Shown: positions 45,766-54,867 of the stretch, piece after piece
Position numbering within the stretch: position 1 is the first letter of the stretch
How the letters are laid out: every line of letters begins with the position of its first letter
From: Candidatus Zixiibacteriota bacterium
GTDB taxonomy: Bacteria > Zixibacteria > MSB-5A5 > GN15 > JACZUZ01
DNA length: 64,000 nucleotides
Reading direction: 5' to 3'
NCBI GenBank assembly: GCA_024280835.1
Contig: JAJRPJ010000015.1
Coordinates: forward strand, 112,159-176,158
Program-made: the position numbers and the translations under genes
The notes under the pieces: model-generated
Databases searched by the model: none
What the model saw: the letters and a program-made list of their open reading frames with translations, nothing else
What the model was told of the DNA's origin: nothing

Positions 45766-46038
45766 TTAGTTCATTACAGTTACTAGGAAGCCGCCCCAAA
45801 GGATGAATAGGGCCAAGCCCAATTTCGCGCGCTCTTTGCACATGGCGATGATTAGTGGGGTGGTTAGTAGAGCTAGGGCTAGGCGGGTTTGGAGTTTCCA
45901 CATTAGGAAGGCCTCTAGGGACTGGCCGAGCAAGATGAAACCTGCGACAAAGAGGGCGAGATAGAGTCCGCCGAGTTTGCGTTTTGGTTTGGCGTTTTTG
46001 GTCTGGGTTGGTTCTTCTTTTGTCTCTGTTTTAGTCAT
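45766..46038 (-). CDS. Small integral-membrane protein of unknown function
   Basis: The 90-residue frame starts at ATG 46038, which has GGAG 6 nt upstream and overlaps the amidase stop by 8 nt (an upstream alternative start at 46050 is less likely). The N-terminus is charged and hydrophilic (about 24 residues, Lys/Thr/Glu-rich), followed by three hydrophobic segments. No family was recognised. The overlap suggests coupling with the amidase gene and an envelope location. Confidence 0.65.
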   Translation of the reverse strand: MTKTETKEEPTQTKNAKPKRKLGGLYLALFVAGFILLGQSLEAFLMWKLQTRLALALLTTPLIIAMCKERAKLGLALFILWGGFLVTVMN

Positions 46039-48049
46039 CGCTCTCTCCATAGTTCTTGAAGAATTGCTCTATACCTTGCGCTATTGCTTTGGCGACTCGA
46101 TGGCGATAGCTCTCGGTTTTGAGCCAGCGCTCTTGCTCTGGTAGAATCATGAAGCCACATTCGACCAATGCTGATGGTCTCTCGGTTGGACGCAGGACCG
46201 CGAGATTGCCGTGGTAGAAGCCGTGATCTTTTTGGTTTGGTAAGTCTATCATTTTTTGGTGAATCGCTTTGGCTAGAGCCTGCGAATGTGTGTGATAGAA
46301 ATATGTCGAGACACCATAGTTTACAAATGGATTGACTCCATCGGGCAGCGCGTTGTTATGTACCGAAACAAACAAATCGGCGTTGACACTGTCGGCTACT
46401 TTTGGACGGCCATACAGTTCTAGGCCATCGACACCTTGATGAGTGAGGACGACTTTGGCTCCACGTTTCTCAAGTTCTGAACGTAATACCAAAGCGATTT
46501 TCCAGTTGGCCTCGGCTTCGGTTAGGCCTGTTGGTCCGATCGAGCCAGGGTCTGGATTGTGGCCGGGATCGACGACGATTGTTTTGCCGCCGAGCGAATG
46601 CACATTTGTAGGAGGGTAGTTAAGAGTTAATTCGAACGTATTCCCTACATAACCAGCCTGATAACCCCAGATTGGATTTGAAAAACGAAGTTCAAGGCGA
46701 AATAGATTTGGCTCGGGTTGTGTCCAGCTTACTGAAGTTAGCATTGAATCTCGATATTCGAAACGGAACCAATCTGTGTCCATTGTGACGCCGAAAAGTT
46801 CAACTACGAGAGTTTTGTTGTCTTGCTCGGTGATAGAGAATGGATGCTTGGCGCTTAATTGGGACCTGATTGACAGCTTGCGATTTGCAAGTTCGCAGCG
46901 GAAGCTTGAGAGCCGACTTTGTGGGGGGAGGATTCCAACTTTGAGGGGCCTAGATTTTTCAAATTCGACGTAACCGACTCTTGATTCGGAAAGTTGTAGT
47001 CGATACCAGTCTCCTTCATAGCCAACTGCCAGCGCTTGAACTCCTGCCGGCTGAAATAGACCGAGGTAACCACGAGCAGGAGCTACGCGCAGACGTTGGG
47101 CAGTGTCAGTGAACTCGACTGTGCGTGGGTAGTTTTGGGGGTTGAAAGACAAAGAGATTGACGCCGTGTCTGAAATTAGGCCCTCTCCTAGCTTGGCCAG
47201 TCGCCTTGTCGCTGACAAAAGCGCTGCAAATTCCTGACCTCTGGCTTTGGCGTTGGGTTCGATTCGCACGGCATCAGACAGAGATGGCGCTACGACATGG
47301 TAAACTAGCCTAACAGAGTCTTTGACCGTGTTCGCTTTGAGAACATACAGACCTTGGTAGATGCCTTTAACAAAAAGTGCGCTGTCGAGTTGGCCTGAGC
47401 TAGAATCGAAGACATCGCCAGCGTGGTATGGTTGTGGAATTGAGAGGGCCTCGGACATAGGGATAGAATCGACAATGCCGACAATTTCCGCCCAGGCGCG
47501 GCAGTTTGGTGTAGCGCGAAACTGTAGGCGAATGATGTCACTGGTAATGACTGAACGGCTAGTCACTGGTGAGCGATAGTCGGGATAAATCACTAAAGTG
47601 TCTAGTTGGTTCTCTAACGAAAGGCCTGGTACAGATACAGGCCATTTGACTAAAGCGGTGTCTATGTTCTCGGAGTTATTATTCTTGGTGTTATTGTTTT
47701 TGTCGTTTGTGGCGACAATGTTAAAAACAAACTCGCCGCTTTCCAGTGGCAAGAAGGCAAGCCAACCTCCATCTTTGTCGACTGTAACGACTTGTCCATT
47801 GATTGTTAGATTCCATTCGGGTTTGACTGAGCCGAAGATGAAGGTTGAATCAATCGCGCCAATTGTTTGGTCTAGCTTTGGATAGACGACTGTTATTCTT
47901 GCTTCTTTATTGTTTTGTTCTAAGAAGGACTTGTCATCGGCGCCATATACAGGCAATACATTTGCACTTAGTGACATGCCCAAACAGAGGATGGCAGATC
48001 CGAGAACCTTCTTGAGAATCTTTTGGGTATGTTGTGTTACTAGTATCAT
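46031..48049 (-). CDS. Exported N-acetylmuramoyl-L-alanine amidase (Amidase_3 / AmiC type)
   Basis: This zinc amidase cleaves the bond between MurNAc and the stem peptide in the periplasm, usually for daughter-cell separation. The 672 residues begin with a signal peptide. A long beta-rich N-terminal part follows, including an AMIN-like segment (about 390-480), and then the catalytic domain from about 490: DPGHN (zinc His), the Glu in GLTEAEAN, the second His in VSVHNNA and the catalytic Glu in LVECGFM. The N-terminal part is longer than in E. coli AmiC. It is preceded by an NlpC/P60 peptidase gene, so it forms part of a murein-hydrolase cluster. Confidence 0.93.
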   Translation of the reverse strand: MILVTQHTQKILKKVLGSAILCLGMSLSANVLPVYGADDKSFLEQNNKEARITVVYPKLDQTIGAIDSTFIFGSVKPEWNLTINGQVVTVDKDGGWLAFLPLESGEFVFNIVATNDKNNNTKNNNSENIDTALVKWPVSVPGLSLENQLDTLVIYPDYRSPVTSRSVITSDIIRLQFRATPNCRAWAEIVGIVDSIPMSEALSIPQPYHAGDVFDSSSGQLDSALFVKGIYQGLYVLKANTVKDSVRLVYHVVAPSLSDAVRIEPNAKARGQEFAALLSATRRLAKLGEGLISDTASISLSFNPQNYPRTVEFTDTAQRLRVAPARGYLGLFQPAGVQALAVGYEGDWYRLQLSESRVGYVEFEKSRPLKVGILPPQSRLSSFRCELANRKLSIRSQLSAKHPFSITEQDNKTLVVELFGVTMDTDWFRFEYRDSMLTSVSWTQPEPNLFRLELRFSNPIWGYQAGYVGNTFELTLNYPPTNVHSLGGKTIVVDPGHNPDPGSIGPTGLTEAEANWKIALVLRSELEKRGAKVVLTHQGVDGLELYGRPKVADSVNADLFVSVHNNALPDGVNPFVNYGVSTYFYHTHSQALAKAIHQKMIDLPNQKDHGFYHGNLAVLRPTERPSALVECGFMILPEQERWLKTESYRHRVAKAIAQGIEQFFKNYGESDD

Positions 48050-48102
48050 TTCAATGAAGCGCTTAATGTTTTGTGACGTATATGTTCGGTCAAGAGATGC
48101 TA

Positions 48103-48933
48103 TTAACGTAAGCGACGAGCCAATTGGAATCCGTCATCAATGTCTTTTCGGTAATTTTGTCGCTTGGGATCAAATGAGTTAATGGTCACGCCACCTTCGT
48201 GCTGTGAAGCGTGGAGGAAACTGTCGTCTCCCATGTAAATTGCGACATGACCTTTTAGGAAAATCAGATCACCTGTTTGCATTGACTTGCGATCGATCTC
48301 TTTGCCCTGCTGGCTTTGGTCACAGCTATCGCGTGGCAACTCCACTCCATTGAGCGAACAGACAAGCTGGGGGAGTCCGCTACAATCCAATCCAAGCGAT
48401 GAACGTCCTCCCCAGAGATATGGTATTCCTAGGAATTGCATGGCGGAGAGAATCAGGCTCTCACCGAAGTCGTTATTAGCCTCTGTTTGGGCTGGGACTT
48501 GTGCCAAATCTTCGGCTCTGATAAAGCGTTTGAGATTATCAGGCGAGGCAATTTCTATTAGTCCTGATAGAGGTTCGTCATTTTCAGTTGGCGCGGGATA
48601 AACGGTTGAGCCGTAGCTCAGAAAGTAAGGAGCTACAGGCGAGTCATCATTGGAAAGGACTTCGGCGACTGGGCTGTTAATTCGTAAGGCGAAAGCGTGT
48701 TCGAGTTTGCTCCAATCGCTTTCGTCGATTTCTCTGAAGGCTAAAGATGGCGCCCACCCACGATAGCCGTCGAGTTGCTCGATTTCGCTGTAGCCTCCCC
48801 TCTCACTTAGAACACTAACACGCTCACCGAAGAGCAGTTGGGATTTTCTCTCTGAGTGGAAAAGCGGCTCGGCGTTGAGATCGACTATATTTCGTATGAC
48901 TATCGCCCGTTTCATATGAACTTGATACGTCAC
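48103..48933 (-). CDS. NlpC/P60 cysteine peptidase with SH3 domains, apparently cytoplasmic
   Basis: The 276-residue peptidase has two SH3b-like segments (about 12-70 and 80-145) and a C-terminal NlpC/P60 domain. The latter has the catalytic C184 in GLDCSGL, H229 in LKGHVAIYMG and the polar third residue in HAS. Architecture and size match gamma-D-glutamyl-L-diamino-acid endopeptidases of the YkfC kind, which trim murein peptides during recycling. No signal peptide is visible from the GTG at 48933 or the ATG at 48915, which supports a cytoplasmic recycling role (inference). Confidence 0.92.
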   Translation of the reverse strand: MTYQVHMKRAIVIRNIVDLNAEPLFHSERKSQLLFGERVSVLSERGGYSEIEQLDGYRGWAPSLAFREIDESDWSKLEHAFALRINSPVAEVLSNDDSPVAPYFLSYGSTVYPAPTENDEPLSGLIEIASPDNLKRFIRAEDLAQVPAQTEANNDFGESLILSAMQFLGIPYLWGGRSSLGLDCSGLPQLVCSLNGVELPRDSCDQSQQGKEIDRKSMQTGDLIFLKGHVAIYMGDDSFLHASQHEGGVTINSFDPKRQNYRKDIDDGFQLARRLR

Positions 48934-48997
48934 CGAAGTATCAACTTCAAGCTATTTCTAGGCGGGTCAGAGTAAAGTGACGCTATGGAGCTCTAAT

Positions 48998-49612
48998 CTA
49001 GAAGTTTGGGAGTATTCGCTTTTGCCAGAGTGAATCAATCTTTTTCTCTAGGATTGGCAATGTGGCATTGTTGGTTATTACAATATTTGAAACATCACGA
49101 TAGACGCTTAGCGGACTTTGACGGCGCATTCGAGAGAGAGCGTCGGAGTTTTCCATGCCTCTGGAGACTAAACGCTTCAGGCGATTGGGCTTAGTGGCGG
49201 TAATGAGGACAATCAAGTCCATGTCATTGGCGATAGGCCAGTCTGGCAAAAGGGCTGCGTCGAGAACTACAGGAGTTGGGAGCCTTCTCAACTTGGCTCG
49301 TTTTTCCGCTTGGCGTAATTCGTGGCGAACTGCATGACCTAGAGGAGCTTTAATAATCTGGTTGAAGCGTTTTAGATTTTCGCCGCTTTTGTCTCCGAAA
49401 ACTATTTGGGCTAGTTTTGCTGGACGTAGTTTACCGGATTCTGTGCGTAACTCCTCCCCCCAAATTTTCACTAGTTTTGCGAGAACTTTCGGTGAGCCAG
49501 TTACTTGTTTGCCAATCTTGTCAGCGTCAACGACCAGCGCGCCAAGACTCGAAAGATAAGCTGTAACGGCGCTCTTGCCTGCGCCTATTTGTCCTGTGAC
49601 ACCAATTAGCAT
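48998..49612 (-). CDS. coaE: Dephospho-CoA kinase
   Basis: This enzyme catalyses the last step of coenzyme A synthesis. The 204-residue P-loop kinase has MLIGVTGQIGAGKSAVTAYL at the N-terminus (GxxGxGKS), VVDADKIGKQV (DAD motif), and the lid region RLVSRGMENSDALSRMRRQ. The length is standard. It lies 18 nt downstream of polA. Confidence 0.95.
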   Translation of the reverse strand: MLIGVTGQIGAGKSAVTAYLSSLGALVVDADKIGKQVTGSPKVLAKLVKIWGEELRTESGKLRPAKLAQIVFGDKSGENLKRFNQIIKAPLGHAVRHELRQAEKRAKLRRLPTPVVLDAALLPDWPIANDMDLIVLITATKPNRLKRLVSRGMENSDALSRMRRQSPLSVYRDVSNIVITNNATLPILEKKIDSLWQKRILPNF

Positions 49613-49630
49613 TGAAATTAACCTGTGAGT

Positions 49631-52456
49631 CTACTTAGCTTCCAGCCAATTGTTTCCGACACCAATATCGACTACGAGTGGGACTTTTAGCTCCATAGCT
49701 GACTGCATTTCTGTGCGGACTATTTCGATTAGCGCATCAATTTCAGATTCGTGAGCGTCAAAGACTAGTTCGTCATGGACTTGCAGAATCATAGCAGATT
49801 TCATCTCACTCAGTTTCTCATGCACTCGTAACATGGCGATTTTTATCATGTCCGCAGCTGCGCCTTGGATGGGAGTATTGACAGCTATTCTCTCGGCGAA
49901 TTGTCGGATTTGGAAGTTTTTGGAATTGATGTCTGGGATGTACCGCCTTCTGCCAGTTAGAGTTTCGACATAGCCTTTTTCTTGAGCGAAAGCTATTGTT
50001 TCATCCATATAGGTTTTGATACCTGGATAGCGCTCGAAATATGTCTCGATAAACTTTTTGGCTTCACTAACATCCATGGCGCTTTGCTGAGCGAGACCAT
50101 AGGCCGAGACACCGTAGATGACCGCGAAGTTTGCAGTTTTGGCGAGTCGTCTTTGTTCGGAAGTGACGTCTTCCAATTCAACATCAAAGACTTCTGAGGC
50201 TGTGCGTGCGTGAATATCTTGTTCCTTATTAAAAGCATCAATCAGGCCAACGTCTTCGCAGACATGCGCGAGGATGCGTAATTCGATTTGCGAATAATCG
50301 GCTATCAGCAAGCTGAAGTTCTTATCTCTTGGGATGAAGGCTTTGCGAATTCGGCTACCTATTTCGGTGCGGATGGGAATGTTTTGCAAGTTCGGATCAG
50401 TTGATGACAGGCGACCGGTAGCGGCGATGGTTTGGTTGAAGGTGGTGTGGACTCTGCCTGTGGTTTCATTGATGAGCGCTGGCAGAGCATCGACGTAGGT
50501 TCCTTTGAGTTTGGTGTACTGGCGGTACTCCAAAATCTTTTGCGGAGCTGGGTGGATTTGGGCTAGTTCCTCTAGAACACGTACATCGGTGGAGTAGCCT
50601 GTTTTCTTGGCAGTCTTGCCTCTGGTCGGTAGCTTTAAGTCTTCGAAAAGGGCTTTGGCTAGCTGTTGGGGTGAATTGAGATTGAACTCGCTGCCGACTT
50701 CACGATAAATATCGAGCTTGAGGTCTGCGATGCTTTTGTCGAGTTCATCGGACATATCAGCGAGGAATTCTCTATCTATGCGCACTCCTTCACGTTCCAT
50801 GTCACAGAGGACTGTGATTAGAGGCATCTCTATTTCAAAGAATAGTCTACTGAGGTTTAGCTTGATGATCTCTGGCTCTAGGACACCACGCAAGCGATAG
50901 GTCAGGTCGGCGTCCTCGGCGGCATAGGCTGTCGCCGATTCAACTGATGTTTCAGCAAAAGAGATTTGTTTTTTGCCTGTACCGATTAGATCAGAAATCG
51001 GTTGCATCTGATAGTTGAATCGATCTTGGGCTTGATTGTCCAGCGAGTAGCGTCTTTGCGAAGGGTTGATGACATAGGCTGCGAGCATTGTGTCGAAGCC
51101 AACGTTCTTAATCGTGAGACCTGCGTTGCTTAGGATGTGCATGTCGTACTTTATGTTCTGGCCGACTTTTTCGACACTTTTGGCGAGTAACAATCGCGAC
51201 AACTCTTTTAGAGCAGCTTCTTTGGGTAGATTGTTTTCTGGGCCATTTGTGTGACCTAGTGGAATGTAATACGCTTCATGCGATGTTAGGCAAAGTGACA
51301 CTCCAACTAATTCTGCAGTCATTTGATTAAGCGAAGTTGTTTCTGTGTCTATAGCGACTTCGTGCAATTCTAGAGCTGAGTCAATTAGTTGCTTCAGTTG
51401 TTCGATTGATGTGACGCATGTGTACTTAACCTGCCTACCTTTGCGTGACGCGCCAGCGGCAGGGTTTGGTTTAGACTCAGCGGCGTCGAAAAGATTCTTG
51501 AGAAGAGCGTTGAATTCTAGCTCTGCAAATAGTTCACGAGCTTGCTCTTCATGAGGTTTTTTGCGAATTAGCTCATCGAGCGAGAACTCAACTGGTGTCT
51601 CATCTTTGATAGTTACCAAGCGCTTACTCAGAAGTGCATTTTCTTTACCAGCAAGAACCTTTGCTCGCAGGCCTTTGGCGGCAATGTCTTCGGCGTGATC
51701 GAGCACATCCTCAAGAGTCCCATATTCAGCCAGTAATTTTATAGCAGTTTTCGGACCGACTCCAGCTATACCCGGTACGTTGTCAGAACTGTCGCCCATT
51801 AGCGCTAGCAAATCAATTATGCGCTCAGGGTAGACGCCCATTTTTTCTTTGACACCCTCACGGTCTAAGCGTTGGGCTGGCTCCGAGGCTTTCTTGGAAT
51901 TGTATATATGAATATTATCTGTCACTAGCTGGCAGAAATCTTTGTCACCGCTAGCTATCCAAACTTTTAGACCCGCTTTTTCACCTTCTTTGGCGAATGC
52001 TCCGATGATATCGTCGGCTTCATAACCTTCTAATTCATAGGAGGGGATGTTTAGAGCCGTGACTATCTCTTTGATACGTGGTAATTGTTCGACGAGTTCG
52101 TCTGGCATTTTTGCGCGAGTTGATTTGTATTCGCTGTACATTTCATGACGAAAGGTTGGAGCCTTGGTGTCAAAGATTACAGCAACATAGTCGGGCTTTT
52201 CTTCATTGAGGAGCTTGACCAATGAGTTAGCAAAGCCAAATGGCGCTGATGTGTTTTCACCACGAGAGTTTATCAGTGGGTTACGAATAAAGGCAAAAAA
52301 ACCGCGATAGATTAACGCCGAACCGTCAATGAGAAAAAGCGTTGGAGGGCCTGACTTTGGCTCGTTATTTTTTGCGGGTGATTTTGTTTTCTTGGGTTTA
52401 GACACTTTGTCTGTTTTTTCAGTGTCTTTGATGAACAAATCGTTCATAGGCATCAC
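49631..52456 (-). CDS. polA: DNA polymerase I
   Basis: The repair and Okazaki-fragment-processing polymerase is 941 residues with all three parts. The 5'-3' exonuclease (LFLIDGSALIYRGFFAF, YEADDIIGA, ASGDKDFCQLV) is followed by a 3'-5' proofreading domain with intact motif I (AIDTETTSLNQM). The polymerase domain has DYSQIELRILAH, RRLAKTANFAVIYG and QVHDELVFD. The frame opens with GTG 52456; ATG 52453 (1-nt overlap with the nadD stop) or ATG 52447 (best spaced to AGGTG) are the likelier starts. A Lys-rich segment of about 25 residues precedes the conserved domain. Confidence 0.97.
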   Translation of the reverse strand: MMPMNDLFIKDTEKTDKVSKPKKTKSPAKNNEPKSGPPTLFLIDGSALIYRGFFAFIRNPLINSRGENTSAPFGFANSLVKLLNEEKPDYVAVIFDTKAPTFRHEMYSEYKSTRAKMPDELVEQLPRIKEIVTALNIPSYELEGYEADDIIGAFAKEGEKAGLKVWIASGDKDFCQLVTDNIHIYNSKKASEPAQRLDREGVKEKMGVYPERIIDLLALMGDSSDNVPGIAGVGPKTAIKLLAEYGTLEDVLDHAEDIAAKGLRAKVLAGKENALLSKRLVTIKDETPVEFSLDELIRKKPHEEQARELFAELEFNALLKNLFDAAESKPNPAAGASRKGRQVKYTCVTSIEQLKQLIDSALELHEVAIDTETTSLNQMTAELVGVSLCLTSHEAYYIPLGHTNGPENNLPKEAALKELSRLLLAKSVEKVGQNIKYDMHILSNAGLTIKNVGFDTMLAAYVINPSQRRYSLDNQAQDRFNYQMQPISDLIGTGKKQISFAETSVESATAYAAEDADLTYRLRGVLEPEIIKLNLSRLFFEIEMPLITVLCDMEREGVRIDREFLADMSDELDKSIADLKLDIYREVGSEFNLNSPQQLAKALFEDLKLPTRGKTAKKTGYSTDVRVLEELAQIHPAPQKILEYRQYTKLKGTYVDALPALINETTGRVHTTFNQTIAATGRLSSTDPNLQNIPIRTEIGSRIRKAFIPRDKNFSLLIADYSQIELRILAHVCEDVGLIDAFNKEQDIHARTASEVFDVELEDVTSEQRRLAKTANFAVIYGVSAYGLAQQSAMDVSEAKKFIETYFERYPGIKTYMDETIAFAQEKGYVETLTGRRRYIPDINSKNFQIRQFAERIAVNTPIQGAAADMIKIAMLRVHEKLSEMKSAMILQVHDELVFDAHESEIDALIEIVRTEMQSAMELKVPLVVDIGVGNNWLEAK

Positions 52457-53136
52457 CTGTTCTTGTATAGCTTATGGTCTTGTATGTACTGCGCCACTTT
52501 CAGATGAACTTCGCTATGAATTTCATCATGACTTTCACTATGTCTTTCAAGAGGCGTTTGGCTCTCATCACGCATCAATTCGCGAAGAGTTGATGAAGAT
52601 ATATCAATCAATGGTGATTGTACAATTTGGATTTTGTTACGCAGTTCTTCGGGTATGGTATTTACTATGTCGCTCTTTAGTTTTTGTTCGTATTGAGGTC
52701 GTGACCCGACAATCAATCCAGCTAGACGTAGCAAGTCCTCTATGCGATACCACGATCCCAGTATTTCCAAATTGTCGGCCCCGATGAGGACTGAAAAGCG
52801 TACATTTGGGAAACTTTGCTGGAAATACTCTATCACTTCTACGGTGTAATTAGGTGTTTTCAATTTGCTCTCCACATCTGAGACAATTAGCGGTGAACCA
52901 TTATCACCGTCACTGTCACAAGCCAATTCACACATCGCCACTCTATCTGTGAAGCTTGTTTTTGATTGAGACTTATGTGGTGGGCGGAACGATGGGACAA
53001 AAACAACACCATCAAGGTTTGCTGAATCACGGAGAGATTTAGCTAGAGCTATATGTCCAGTATGTGGTGGGTCAAACCCTCCACCAAAGACTCCCCAATG
53101 GGTTCCTTGGCTTAGATATGTTTTGAGATCAGACAT
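52453..53136 (-). CDS. nadD: Nicotinate-nucleotide adenylyltransferase
   Basis: This enzyme transfers AMP to nicotinate mononucleotide in NAD synthesis. The 227 residues show GVFGGGFDPPHTGH (the GxFxPxHxGH nucleotidyltransferase motif, residue about 15), VPSFRPPHK, and the C-terminal DISSSTLRELM (ISSTxIR type). It is coupled to polA by overlap of stop and start codons. Confidence 0.95.
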   Translation of the reverse strand: MSDLKTYLSQGTHWGVFGGGFDPPHTGHIALAKSLRDSANLDGVVFVPSFRPPHKSQSKTSFTDRVAMCELACDSDGDNGSPLIVSDVESKLKTPNYTVEVIEYFQQSFPNVRFSVLIGADNLEILGSWYRIEDLLRLAGLIVGSRPQYEQKLKSDIVNTIPEELRNKIQIVQSPLIDISSSTLRELMRDESQTPLERHSESHDEIHSEVHLKVAQYIQDHKLYKNR

Positions 53137-53168
53137 TCGCTGAATATACGGCGCCTGAGGTATTTTCG

Positions 53169-54107
53169 TTAGGGCATTTTCGAAACAGTTGCACTATCAG
53201 CTTCTGTTTTCGGTGATTGGGATGATGAATCTGCGGGCGATTCTTTCTTTTGGGTGGATGTAACAACGGCCTTTTTCTCTAGCAATTCTTCGACTTTCTT
53301 CAACTCTTCTTTGGCTTTTTTTACCAATTCGTGATCTGGATATTGGGCTAAGAAAGTGTTGAAAGTCGCCGCCGACTTCTCTAGCTCATTGATTTTGGAT
53401 TGGGCTTTGCCTATTTCCAAAAGCGCTAGTGGGGCATATTCGGTGTTGGAATAATCATCGAGGACGATTTTGAAGTAGATAATCGCAGAGGTGTAAACGC
53501 GGCTATGGACATAGACCATTCCACTACGGAAGTCTTTTTGCGCTAGACGAGTGTGAGCTTCTAGGAGGGCCGCTTCGGCCTTGGGGATCATTCTTGATTC
53601 TGGGTAGTCTATGATAAAGTCGTTCATCAGGCGAATTGAAGTGACTAGGTCTGTTTGATCTAAACCGTAGTGCGTAGGCGACGCCAAGTAGCGCGAGTAG
53701 CCAGTTAAAAAGCGGCTGTCGACACTAAATTCGGAGCGAGGGTAATTCTTAATCAGGCGTTCAAATTCAACAGCGGCCAATTCAAACTGTTCGTCTTTGA
53801 GATAGGAATTGGCCATTAAGAATTGAGCTGTGTCAATAAGGTTTGAGCCAGGGTAATTGTAAACAACTTTCTGAAACTCTTCGGCGGAGTCGAGATATTT
53901 ACCCTTTTCGTAGAGCTTATTGGCGCGAGCAAATTGGTCTTCAACACCGAGGATTTTTCTCTCAGAAGTGGCGCCACAGGATGTCAGTAAAAGCCCTGAC
54001 ATCCCAAGAATGACTAGCCCCATCAGGGCGGTCCAAGTTTTGGTAAAGACACTTGTGGAAAGATTATTAGATTTCAATCGAAATAAGTTTAGTATGGTGT
54101 TGTTCAT
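53169..54107 (-). CDS. bamD: Outer-membrane assembly lipoprotein BamD
   Basis: The 312-residue lipoprotein of the BAM complex helps insert beta-barrels into the outer membrane. The signal peptide ends in the lipobox L-L-T-S-C (Cys near residue 45). Five TPR-like repeats follow (ANKLYEKGKYLDSAEEFQ; AQFLMANSYLKDEQFELAA; later ALLEIGKAQSKINELEKSA). A Lys/Ser-rich tail of about 45 residues is extra. It lies just upstream of nadD. Its presence with LptD- and LolA-like genes shows an outer membrane. Confidence 0.92.
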   Translation of the reverse strand: MNNTILNLFRLKSNNLSTSVFTKTWTALMGLVILGMSGLLLTSCGATSERKILGVEDQFARANKLYEKGKYLDSAEEFQKVVYNYPGSNLIDTAQFLMANSYLKDEQFELAAVEFERLIKNYPRSEFSVDSRFLTGYSRYLASPTHYGLDQTDLVTSIRLMNDFIIDYPESRMIPKAEAALLEAHTRLAQKDFRSGMVYVHSRVYTSAIIYFKIVLDDYSNTEYAPLALLEIGKAQSKINELEKSAATFNTFLAQYPDHELVKKAKEELKKVEELLEKKAVVTSTQKKESPADSSSQSPKTEADSATVSKMP

Positions 54108-54189
54108 GTCTTGTGTCTGACAGGCTTAGTTAGATTGTGAAGTGACTATTATCAAAAGATTAGACGTGGGGTTCTTCAAAACATGTGAA

Positions 54190-54840
54190 TTAGGAGAGGT
54201 CGTTATACTTCTCTCTTAGCTCCTGATATTTGGCCATGACTTTCTTCAAATATGCCTTTGGCAACGGCTTGTTTTGTCGAATCCGTCGCCTTAGCGCGGT
54301 CTCTCCACGATTATACGAAATAATACCCTTATCGACAGATTTGAACTTGAGAATTTGGCGGAAGAGATGGAGGCTACCGAGTTTGATATTCGATTCAAAA
54401 TCAAAGAGTGTCTCGCCTTCTTCCCACGGCATTCCAGTTCCGCGCGCAAGGTGACGACCGACTGGGGGCATAACTTGCATTAAGCCTTGGGCTCCCATAT
54501 GGCTTACTTGACCGCGCCTAAATGAAGATTCGGTAATAATAAGTCCCATGAGGAATAGTGGATCGTAGCTGTATTTGTCACATTCGGCGAGGATAACATT
54601 GGCGAGTCGGCCTTTTTCCTCGTCGGTAAAGCCTATTTGGTAGTCGTCGATGACTTTGAATATTTTGAGCTTTTCCTGCAACTCGCCGATCTGAGTCTGT
54701 TGATACTGAATTTGCGTTTCCATTTCATACTTGTCATGAATAAGAAACATCAGTAGGCCAGATTGAGCCAAATAGATAAGCACCAAGACATAGGTGATTG
54801 GCTTGGAGAGGTAAATGCCAGCTTTTTCAAGATGTATCAT
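54190..54840 (-). CDS. Membrane-anchored lytic transglycosylase (SLT domain)
   Basis: The 216-residue enzyme cleaves murein glycan strands. An N-terminal membrane anchor (about 13-35) and a short coiled coil (about 38-60) precede a goose-lysozyme-like SLT domain. The catalytic Glu is in LIITESSFRRG (near residue 108), followed by GAQGLMQVMPPVG, FDFESNIKLGSLHL and ISYNRGETAL. It sits between bamD and rimO among envelope genes. Confidence 0.92.
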   Translation of the reverse strand: MIHLEKAGIYLSKPITYVLVLIYLAQSGLLMFLIHDKYEMETQIQYQQTQIGELQEKLKIFKVIDDYQIGFTDEEKGRLANVILAECDKYSYDPLFLMGLIITESSFRRGQVSHMGAQGLMQVMPPVGRHLARGTGMPWEEGETLFDFESNIKLGSLHLFRQILKFKSVDKGIISYNRGETALRRRIRQNKPLPKAYLKKVMAKYQELREKYNDLS

Positions 54841-54867
54841 AACTTGTTTAATTATCTGTTATATCGA

